Part shown: in pieces, positions 57,616 to 64,000 of the stretch
Numbering within the stretch: the first letter of the stretch is position 1
Layout: every line of letters starts with the position of its first letter
NCBI RefSeq assembly: GCF_003013815.1
Contig: NZ_PRLH01000047.1
Span: 1-64,000, forward strand
Length of the DNA: 64,000 nt
Source of the DNA: Cyanothece sp. BG0011
Lineage (GTDB): Bacteria > Cyanobacteriota > Cyanobacteriia > Cyanobacteriales > Microcystaceae
Reading direction: 5' to 3'
Program-made: the position numbers and the translations under genes
The notes under the pieces: generated by a model
Told to the model about the DNA's origin: nothing
Databases searched by the model: none
What the model saw: the letters and a program-made list of their open reading frames with translations, nothing else

Positions 57616-58698
57616 CTATAAATATCCTTCAACTAAAAAATCTTGATCCACTTGACGAAAACTAATATTTTCTAATAATAAAGCATCAGACATTTTGTCT
57701 AAACCTAAATCACCGATAGGAGAAGCAGCAGAGACACCGCCGATGATTTTCGGGGCAATAAAGGCCATAATTTTTTGAATGACCCCCTCCCTGATAGCTT
57801 GGGCCCCTAACACCCCACCACATTCCCACAAAACACTGCATAATTGTCGTTCATAGAGGGTATCCATAACCTGAGAAGGAGTTAAAGGAGATAATTCGAT
57901 CACTTCTACCCCCTTATCTCGTAATTTTGCTTGTAAAGACGGATTTTTGCCCCATTCCGTAAACACAATGGTTGGTGCAATCTCAACATTCCAAAGATTA
58001 GCGTCTTCGGGTAAGTGGAAGTTACGACTCATCACCACGCGCAAAGGATTAACCCCGGTGGCTTGATGAATGGTCAAATGGGGATTATCTCGGCGTACCG
58101 TATTTCCCCCAACGATCACCCCATCACAAGCGGCCCTAGTTTGATGAACCAACTGACGAGACTTTGTTCCCGTCACCCAAGCACTATGGCCCGTACTGGT
58201 GGAAATTTTTCCATCAAGGGTCATGGCATATTTCAAGATACCAAAAGGTTGATGATAAAGAATACGGTGACAAAATCCTTCATTTAAACGATGACAGTCT
58301 GCCTCTTCAACCCCAACGGTAACCGCTATGCCGGCCTCTTTTAATCTCGCAATGCCTTTTCCTGAGACTAATGGGTTAGGATCGACCATCCCCACCACCA
58401 CCCTAGCCACTTTAGCCGAAATTAACGCCTCAGTACAGGGGGGGGTACGACCATAGTGGTTACAGGGTTCTAAATTGACATAAACCGTAGCTCCTTGTGC
58501 ATTTTCCCCTGCGTCTCGCAAAGCGAAAACCTCTGCATGGGGTTCTCCTGCTTTGGGGTGAAATCCCTCCCCAACAATTTTCCCATCCTTAACAATCACT
58601 GCACCCACCATCGGGTTAGGAGACGTATAACCCAACCCTCGACGGGCTAAAGTTAAGCATCTTTGCATCATCTGTTTATCGACTTTATCTAGGCTCAT
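57616..58698 (-). CDS. ribD: Bifunctional riboflavin biosynthesis deaminase/reductase RibD
   Basis: 360 aa. The N-terminal deaminase has zinc sites HAE (EPHAEVFALRDAGE) and PCNHYGRTPPC; the C-terminal reductase has KYAMTLDGKISTSTGHSAWVTG and RRDNPHLTIHQAT. Makes the pyrimidine intermediate for lumazine synthesis. No FMN riboswitch (RFN) is visible upstream. Start 58698 gives MSLDKVDKQMMQRCL. Confidence 0.95.
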   Translation of the reverse strand: MSLDKVDKQMMQRCLTLARRGLGYTSPNPMVGAVIVKDGKIVGEGFHPKAGEPHAEVFALRDAGENAQGATVYVNLEPCNHYGRTPPCTEALISAKVARVVVGMVDPNPLVSGKGIARLKEAGIAVTVGVEEADCHRLNEGFCHRILYHQPFGILKYAMTLDGKISTSTGHSAWVTGTKSRQLVHQTRAACDGVIVGGNTVRRDNPHLTIHQATGVNPLRVVMSRNFHLPEDANLWNVEIAPTIVFTEWGKNPSLQAKLRDKGVEVIELSPLTPSQVMDTLYERQLCSVLWECGGVLGAQAIREGVIQKIMAFIAPKIIGGVSAASPIGDLGLDKMSDALLLENISFRQVDQDFLVEGYL

Positions 58699-58936
58699 AG
58701 GATTTCCGATGATCAGGTCAAGACTGGCTTGATGATTTCATTCCCTTAAAGATAACTCAGTTATTTCTGTGACAGGTATAGGGAAAAGTCACTGAAAATT
58801 ATTAAGTGACCTTGACGAAATTAGGTAATTCTTTTTAGAGTTTATACACTAAATAGGGAAGTGACTGCTAAAAAAACGTTTAATAAACAATTTAGTCATT
58901 TCCAGTGTTAATGATTTTGTTAATCATCTCCTAAAA

Positions 58937-60433
58937 ATGGTATCAACACGAACAAAAAAAGATGTCCCTAGCTGGCAACCGTTAAAAACGATCGCCAGAT
59001 CCTTTTCCCCTTATTGGATTGCTTGTATTCCTTTAGCAGCCATTATTACGATTGTTTTAAATAAGGCTGTTGTTGCTCAAGATGTAGAAGTTGACATATT
59101 AGCGATTACCGAAGCGACTCCTGAGGCGATTATTCAACTTCAAGGAACCCTTAACGCTATCTGGGTACTCATTGCGGCGATTCTCGTCATCTTCATGAAT
59201 GCGGGTTTCGGGATGCTAGAAACTGGCTTTTGTCGTCATAAAAACGCTGTTAATATCCTCGCTAAGAACTTAATTGTGTTTGCCTTAGCCACCCTTGCTT
59301 ATTGGGCGATCGGTTATTCTCTGATGTTTGGCGGGCCTGAAAATCCCATTATTGGGTCTGGGGGTTGGTTCCTCAGTGGGGAACCAGCGACCTATGGCCT
59401 GGAACCTTTTCCCGTTGGACTGCCTGTGTCGGTGGCTTTTTTATTCCAAGCCGCTTTTGCTGGAACGGCGGCCACCATTGTATCTGGGGCAGTGGCCGAA
59501 CGGATCAAGTTCACTGACTTCTTAATTTTCAGTTTATTGTTAGTGGGGATTTCTTACCCGATCACAGGTCACTGGGTTTGGAGTGGCGGTTGGTTAGGTG
59601 CCCTGGGATTTAGTGACTTTGCTGGTTCTACGGTGGTTCACTCCGTTGGGGGTTGGGCTGCATTAATGGGGGCAGCGATCTTAGGCCCGAGAATGGGTAA
59701 ATATGTAGATGGTCGTCCTCAAGCGATTCCTGGCCATAACATGAGTATTGCGACGTTAGGCTGTCTCATTCTTTGGATTGGTTGGTTTGGCTTTAACCCT
59801 GGTTCTGAACTAGCTGCTAACAGTGCGGTTCCTTACATTGCGGTGACCACCAACTTAGCGGCCGCGGCCGGTGGGGTTACTGCCACTTTCACTGCTTGGG
59901 CAAAGGACGGTAAACCTGACCTTTCGATGATTATTAATGGTATTCTCGCCGGATTAGTGGGCATTACCGCCGGTTGTAATGGCGTATCCTATTGGGGGGC
60001 TGTGATCATCGGTGCGGTGGCTGGTGTCATCGTTGTGTATTCCGTTAGTATTATTGATTCGGTTCTCAAAATAGATGATCCCGTCGGGGCGATTTCGGTT
60101 CACTTAGTCAATGGAATCTGGGGAACCCTAGCCGTTGGCTTATTTAACACCGAAGCCGGTTTATTTTACGGTGGCGGTATCGGTCAACTGATCAATCAAA
60201 TTATTGGTATCGTTGCCATTGGTGTGTTCACGGTTGTCTTTAGTGGCATTGTTTGGAGTGTCCTTAAAGCCACAATGGGTATCCGTGTTAGTGCTGAAGA
60301 AGAACTCAATGGTCTTGATATTGGAGAACATGGCATGGAAGCTTATTATGGTTTTGTCAAAGAACCCGATGGCTTCGGGAGTACCGGTTCTCGTGGTATT
60401 AATGACGATGTTCCCACCAGTGCCGGAATGTAA
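58937..60433 (+). CDS. amt: Ammonium transporter (Amt family)
   Basis: 498 aa with eleven helices. It starts with a leader-like basic segment and an Ala-rich hydrophobic span, then [23 protein letters not shown], and [12 protein letters not shown]; the conserved His pair for ammonia conduction is in [11 protein letters not shown] (first) and the later [16 protein letters not shown]. In cyanobacteria the gene is normally activated by NtcA when nitrogen is short; a good GTAN8TAC site was not found. A terminator follows at 60455. Confidence 0.96.
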   Translation: MVSTRTKKDVPSWQPLKTIARSFSPYWIACIPLAAIITIVLNKAVVAQDVEVDILAITEATPEAIIQLQGTLNAIWVLIAAILVIFMNAGFGMLETGFCRHKNAVNILAKNLIVFALATLAYWAIGYSLMFGGPENPIIGSGGWFLSGEPATYGLEPFPVGLPVSVAFLFQAAFAGTAATIVSGAVAERIKFTDFLIFSLLLVGISYPITGHWVWSGGWLGALGFSDFAGSTVVHSVGGWAALMGAAILGPRMGKYVDGRPQAIPGHNMSIATLGCLILWIGWFGFNPGSELAANSAVPYIAVTTNLAAAAGGVTATFTAWAKDGKPDLSMIINGILAGLVGITAGCNGVSYWGAVIIGAVAGVIVVYSVSIIDSVLKIDDPVGAISVHLVNGIWGTLAVGLFNTEAGLFYGGGIGQLINQIIGIVAIGVFTVVFSGIVWSVLKATMGIRVSAEEELNGLDIGEHGMEAYYGFVKEPDGFGSTGSRGINDDVPTSAGM

Positions 60434-60454
60434 TTCATTTCCATCTTAATGATG

Positions 60455-60483
60455 AGTCCGCAATGATAGCGGACTTTTTTTTA
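60455..60483 (+). terminator. Rho-independent terminator of amt
   Basis: AGTCCGC (60455-60461), loop AATGATA, GCGGACT (60469-60475), then a run of T. It starts 22 bases after the amt stop. Confidence 0.85.
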
Positions 60484-60567
60484 TCTTTCTCTCAGAAAGC
60501 TCACAGATTCTCCTCAGATTAATGGTTCATCGTAGACAGTGTTAAATGAAATTAAGAGGTGACACCG

Positions 60568-61032
60568 ATGAAATTACACCGTTTTACTGCTTTTGGTCTT
60601 TCTTCTTCTTTATTACTTGCTTCTGCTCTTTCCTTACCCTTATTTTCCTCTCCAGTTTGGGCTAATCAAACAGAAGGGCAACTCATGGCTCAAGCCGTTT
60701 CTGTCTTATCTTCAAGCAACTTTATTACTGTCGAACAAGATCATCAAACTACGGGTCAAGTTCGTGTCATTCGTCTCAATGGCAAACGTTATCTAGACTT
60801 TGATTCTGAGTTTACTACCGCTCAAGGTCCAGACGTTCAAATTATTCTCTATCGGGGTAAAACAGTCCCCCTCAATGTTTCTGAAGACGATTATATTACT
60901 TTAGGTAAACTAAAAAGCTTTAAGGGTTCACAACGTTACGAAATTCCTGACAATATTGATTTAGATAATTTAAAATCAGTAGGCATCTGGTGTCGCAAAT
61001 TTAATGTGACTTTTGCCTACGCTTCCCTCTAA
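60568..61032 (+). CDS. Exported DM13-domain protein
   Basis: 154 aa from ATG 60568. The GTG at 60559 would add three codons, but GAGGTG at 60556-60561 is the ribosome site for 60568. Signal peptide HRFTAFGLSSSLLLASALSLPLFSSPVWA, cut after VWA. The mature part is a DM13 domain (electron-transfer-like fold): GQVRVIRLNGKRYLDFDSEFTTAQGPDVQIILYRG, then KSVGIWCRKFNVTFAYASL with the conserved Cys. It is thought to act in the cell envelope; the redox partner is unknown. Confidence 0.8.
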   Translation: MKLHRFTAFGLSSSLLLASALSLPLFSSPVWANQTEGQLMAQAVSVLSSSNFITVEQDHQTTGQVRVIRLNGKRYLDFDSEFTTAQGPDVQIILYRGKTVPLNVSEDDYITLGKLKSFKGSQRYEIPDNIDLDNLKSVGIWCRKFNVTFAYASL

Positions 61033-61265
61033 TTCTTATTATGGCGACTTTGAATTCACCCAAATGGGTGATTCGATTGGAGGAAGATTTTAAGGGCCGA
61101 TTATCTTTCAATGGGGGGATGAGTTGTTAGCACTAAAAAGGGTAAAACTTGAAAAGTCCAACAGCAATTAAGCGATCGCCAGAAAATCAGATCAAACCTG
61201 TCTGTCTTTATGCTAAGCAATGTCCCTCTCTCCAAGCCATTAAGGCGATGAAGGAGGGCAAAGAT

Positions 61266-61616
61266 ATGGATAAGGTATTAAACCCAAAATCCCATGCAGA
61301 AACCGCCTTTGTGCGTGACTTTTTGAGTTACCTCAGTTTGTCGGCACTTTGTATTGTTTTGGGGCTTTTTATTGGGGTTTTAGGCTATCATTGGACCGCC
61401 GGACTCCCTTGGCTTGATGCCATGGTAGAAGCATCCATGATTCTCAGTGGCATGGGTCCGGTTAATCCTTTATTAACCAACGGGGCCAAATTATTTGCTT
61501 CTCTTTATGCTCTATTTAGTGGGTTAGTCTTTGTGTTAGCCATGGGGGTGGTTTTATCCCCTCTAATTTATAGCTTAATGAAACAGTTACGACTCAATAA
61601 ATGTCAAAAAGATTAG
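61266..61616 (+). CDS. Small membrane protein, potassium-channel-like
   Basis: 116 aa from ATG 61266, preceded by AAGGAGG with eight bases spacing; a TTG at 61149 would give 155 aa with a doubtful N-terminus. Three hydrophobic spans: YLSLSALCIVLGLFIGVLGY, MVEASMILSGMGPVNPL and LYALFSGLVFVLAMGVVLSPLIY. Similar proteins are labelled two-pore-domain potassium channel-like; no complete TVGYG filter is seen. The gene end overlaps the convergent 61613-61948 gene by four bases. Confidence 0.65.
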   Translation: MDKVLNPKSHAETAFVRDFLSYLSLSALCIVLGLFIGVLGYHWTAGLPWLDAMVEASMILSGMGPVNPLLTNGAKLFASLYALFSGLVFVLAMGVVLSPLIYSLMKQLRLNKCQKD

Positions 61617-61948
61617 ATTTTCAGTAACCCTTCATATCGGGTTTCGACTTGAGCAATTAATTCCCGTAAGTTGGGATCGTTTTCTAATATTTCCCAGACT
61701 TGAAAGATATAATCGTCAGAAACTTCCTCTAATTTACAGTTTCGTTGTGGTAGTAAAGATAAATATTTTTCTAATAAACGAGTCGTTCCTAATAACCATT
61801 GTCCCTTCTCTTCATCTTCTATTTGGTCATACAATTTTTTGCCATTGTTTAAAGCGGTTTCAATTCGGGTTAATTTGGTTTTTTCTTGTTGAATCATCCA
61901 TTGCTGCATATCTTCAGGATATTCTTTAAATCTTTCTCTAATATTCAT
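61613..61948 (-). CDS. Small soluble protein, unknown function
   Basis: 111 aa, helical and charged (KEYPEDMQQWMIQQEKTKLTR, EEVSDDYIFQVWEILENDPNL). No signal peptide or known domain. It converges with 61266-61616, overlapping by four bases. Confidence 0.55.
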   Translation of the reverse strand: MNIRERFKEYPEDMQQWMIQQEKTKLTRIETALNNGKKLYDQIEDEEKGQWLLGTTRLLEKYLSLLPQRNCKLEEVSDDYIFQVWEILENDPNLRELIAQVETRYEGLLKI

Positions 61949-62456
61949 ACTTCAGGCAATCGTAATAACAAATTGAAAGTGTATCTCATAAGAGTGAGAA
62001 ACGCTATATTTTTTCACTCTTGTGGTTTTATTAATTAATATTACTTATTTCAATTAAAAAATTTATTGTTTATTTTTATAGCAAAAAGTCCTTAATATAA
62101 CTTAACAAAAAATAATATTTGGCTGATTTTCCTCAAATTTGACCGAAAATCGGTTTGTAAAGTTACGTAAATTTTTCAAATGTGCTATCTTAAGATAGAG
62201 TAGTCATACTTTGTGTAAAAATAGATTGAAATTCCTTAAAACCCTATATTTTCTGTACTTTTTACCTTCAAACTTTCAAAAATGACCTGAGCTAACTCAA
62301 TTAATACTTAAATACTATTCAATAAGATTTGTAAAATTTAATTGACACAAAGAAGAGTAAATAGTAGGGAGATAATTAATTAAAATTTCCTAAAAAACTT
62401 ATCCTCAAGGAAAAAATACCGATTCAATAGAAGCAAGATTTAATTGAATTGGTTTT
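61949..62456. other. AT-rich leader upstream of hypA
   Basis: About 508 bp without a gene. AAGAGTGA (61990-61997) and TCACTCTT (62014-62021) form an 8-bp hairpin near the start; no T-run follows. It should hold the hypAB promoter, but no operator could be assigned. Confidence 0.5.
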
Positions 62457-62801
62457 ATGCACGAACTGGGTATTACTCAAAATATTGTTGCTATAGTCTC
62501 AGAACAAGCCAGAGGTGCATCGGTTAAGCGAGTGACCTTAGAAATAGGGAAACTGTCAGCAATTATGCCGGATGCCATTCGTTTCTGTTTTGATCTGTGT
62601 TGTCAAGATACCCTTTTAGAAGGTGCAACCTTAGAAATTATTGAAACAGAAGGAAGAGGAAAATGTCGTCATTGTGGACAAGAAATGGAGTTAACTCAAC
62701 CCTTCGGACAATGCGATCGCTGCGATAGTTTTGACTTAGATATTATTAAAGGACAAGAATTACAAATTAAAGAAATGGAGGTAGAAGAATTATGTGTGTA
62801 A
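62457..62801 (+). CDS. hypA: Hydrogenase nickel incorporation protein HypA
   Basis: 114 aa. MHELGITQNIV gives the N-terminal nickel ligands (Met-His-Glu), and the zinc site has two CxxC pairs: CRHCGQ and CDRCDS. It delivers nickel, together with HypB, to the large subunit of NiFe hydrogenase. The start of hypB overlaps its end by 10 bases. This arrangement implies a hydrogenase elsewhere in the genome; none is in this window. Confidence 0.96.
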   Translation: MHELGITQNIVAIVSEQARGASVKRVTLEIGKLSAIMPDAIRFCFDLCCQDTLLEGATLEIIETEGRGKCRHCGQEMELTQPFGQCDRCDSFDLDIIKGQELQIKEMEVEELCV

Positions 62802-63634
62802 CTTGCGGTTGTTCTGAGGATAATGATGTTACTTTAACCAATGTAGCAACGGGGGAAACCCAAGCAATGAAGGGTCATCATACCCATACACTAGAAGATG
62901 GGACAGTTATTACTCATTCCCACGATCATCACTCTCATGATCACCCTCATGATCACGGCCCAGAAATCCATGCTAAAATGCACGGTACAACCATAACCTT
63001 AGAAGAAAAGATTTTACAGAAAAATGACTTAATGGCTGCTCAAAATCGTGGCTATTTTAAAGGTCGTAATATTCTAGCATTAAATTTAGTGAGTTCTCCC
63101 GGTTCAGGAAAAACCACCCTTTTAACAAGGACCATTAATGACTTAAAAGATAACATTAAAATTAATGTGATTGAAGGGGATCAAGAAACGGCCAATGATG
63201 CTCAAAAAATCAAAGAAACGGGTTGTAAAGTGGTACAAATTAACACAGGGACTGGTTGCCATCTAGAAGCATCGATGGTGGAAAAAGGCTATACCGAATT
63301 AAACCCCGAACCCAATTCAATTTTAATGATTGAGAATGTGGGTAATTTAGTTTGTCCTGCTTTATTTGATCTCGGAGAAGCAGCCAAAGTGGCTATCCTA
63401 TCGGTGACGGAAGGAGAAGACAAACCCATCAAATACCCTCATATGTTCCGAGAAAGTAAAGTGATGATTTTAACTAAAATTGACTTACTGCCTTACGTTC
63501 AATTTGATGTGAAAAAATGCCTTGAATATGCCCAACAAGTTAACCCTTCCTTAACGATCTTTCAAGTTTCATCGGTAACAGGAGAAGGGTTATCTTCTTG
63601 GTATGATTGGTTAAACAATGCTTCGGTGAAATAA
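62792..63634 (+). CDS. hypB: Hydrogenase nickel incorporation GTPase HypB
   Basis: 280 aa. A His-rich N-terminal tail (HHTHTLEDGTVITHSHDHHS, then HDHPHDHG) stores nickel. The G domain has the P-loop GSGKTTLLTRT, the switch GDQETANDAQKI and ENVGNLVCPALFDLG with its metal-binding Cys, and the base-recognition TKIDLLPYV. Overlaps hypA by 10 bases, so it is translationally coupled. The two converge with the NarM-like gene at 63645, ten bases away. Confidence 0.96.
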   Translation: MCVTCGCSEDNDVTLTNVATGETQAMKGHHTHTLEDGTVITHSHDHHSHDHPHDHGPEIHAKMHGTTITLEEKILQKNDLMAAQNRGYFKGRNILALNLVSSPGSGKTTLLTRTINDLKDNIKINVIEGDQETANDAQKIKETGCKVVQINTGTGCHLEASMVEKGYTELNPEPNSILMIENVGNLVCPALFDLGEAAKVAILSVTEGEDKPIKYPHMFRESKVMILTKIDLLPYVQFDVKKCLEYAQQVNPSLTIFQVSSVTGEGLSSWYDWLNNASVK

Positions 63635-63644
63635 CTGAATTGAT

Positions 63645-64000
63645 CTACAAATTAAACTCCTGTAAAGCAGGATAAAAGTTACTATTTTCGTGACTGGGAC
63701 GACTTAATTTGATTAAAGCAAATCGTTGTAAGGGGGTCAATTGATTCCATTGTTCTAGGGTAATTTCTTTGTTAAATTCTGCTGCTTTTTCTTGAATTTC
63801 TACAGGAATCTGCTCATTATTTAACCAAGCTGGATGATCATCAATGGGTAAAGTTTTAGCGGGACTTCCTGTTTTTTCAGTGACTAAGGTTTGCAAAAAA
63901 TCTCGATATAAGTTTGCTTCTTCGGGGGTTTCACAAGCCATGGTAACTAAGACTTGTTTTTCTGGGGAAGTGAATTGATTCCAGTGATTTAATTTCAGTT
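63645..64000 (-). CDS. Nitrate-reductase-associated (NarM-like) protein, 5' end cut by window edge
   Basis: Minus-strand coding sense runs past the ATG at 63941 to the window end (KLNHWNQFTSPEKQVLVTMACET), so the 98-aa frame from that ATG is only the C-terminal part. The string PLQRFALIKLSRPSHENSNFYPALQEFNL is close to the C-terminus of NarM, a cyanobacterial protein needed for active nitrate reductase, and TGSPAKTLPIDDHPAW is shared. Assignment to narM itself or to a homologue is by recall. Confidence 0.75.
   Translation of the reverse strand, partial: LKLNHWNQFTSPEKQVLVTMACETPEEANLYRDFLQTLVTEKTGSPAKTLPIDDHPAWLNNEQIPVEIQEKAAEFNKEITLEQWNQLTPLQRFALIKLSRPSHENSNFYPALQEFNL

Noticed and set aside
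58825-58838. GTA-N8-TAG upstream of amt as an NtcA site
   Set aside because: The last triplet is TAG instead of TAC and no TAN3T box is at the usual distance of about 22 bases, so a motif claim is not supported.
58699-58936. FMN riboswitch in front of ribD
   Set aside because: The RFN conserved strings (AGGGTTCGGGG...ACCGGCGGT) are not present on the minus strand.
61990-62021. Terminator for the gene at 61613 or a leader control hairpin for hypA
   Set aside because: No T-run follows the 8-bp stem on either strand and it lies upstream, not downstream, of the minus-strand gene.

Overview
The window looks like cyanobacterial chromosome. GCGATCGC (HIP1) palindromes are scattered throughout. The genes include a two-gene dnaK3/dnaJ unit, a PBS-lyase-type HEAT protein, Hanks kinases with cyanobacterial-style tails, hypAB, a NarM-like protein and PEP-CTERM and RTX secreted proteins. 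The AT-rich base composition and the dispersed palindromes suggest the Crocosphaera/Cyanothece group of unicellular cyanobacteria; this genus-level guess is inference.

Layout. 1-1.4 kb: 3' part of a group II intron with a frameshifted reverse transcriptase. 1.5-4.6 kb: membrane Ser/Thr kinase plus HEAT-repeat protein, probably one operon. 4.8-7.4 kb: DUF29 protein, a 24-aa small gene with its own terminator, and pyrG. 7.9-17.1 kb: a PEP-CTERM protein and a very large Calx-beta/RTX adhesin split by a one-base deletion. 17.4-26.9 kb: membrane protein, htpG, hicAB, dnaJ/dnaK3, methyltransferase, phosphoribosyltransferase and a DMT permease. 27-32.5 kb: a decayed amidohydrolase gene, modA, a proton-type P-ATPase broken by a small non-autonomous element, and a molbindin. 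32.7-43.2 kb: one gene for a 3500-residue mosaic protein (coiled coils, C-type lectin fold, two FG-GAP/VCBS arrays, a lipase with an apparently intact triad, and Ca-binding/RTX C-terminus). 43.2-64 kb: PIN toxin pair, GNAT, MgtC, MscS with an overlapping ATPase-like/winged-helix gene, gamma-glutamyltransferase, murG, a BrkB/YihY protein, a PhyH-like dioxygenase, rpmF, a frameshifted EF-hand gene, a GT39 glycosyltransferase, ribD, amt, a DM13 protein, hypA-hypB, and a NarM-like gene running off the right edge.

The accessory signal has three parts. First, there are two giant type-I-secretion-style proteins. Second, a family of 140-200 bp elements shares terminal inverted repeats close to CTCAYATCTTGCACC; at least three copies have apparent TATN target duplications, and one sits exactly inside the P-ATPase reading frame. 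Third, several genes are being lost or switched: the intron reverse transcriptase, the adhesin, the EF-hand gene, the P-ATPase and the amidohydrolase. The remaining genes are ordinary cyanobacterial housekeeping. No tRNA, rRNA or CRISPR array was recognised by eye.
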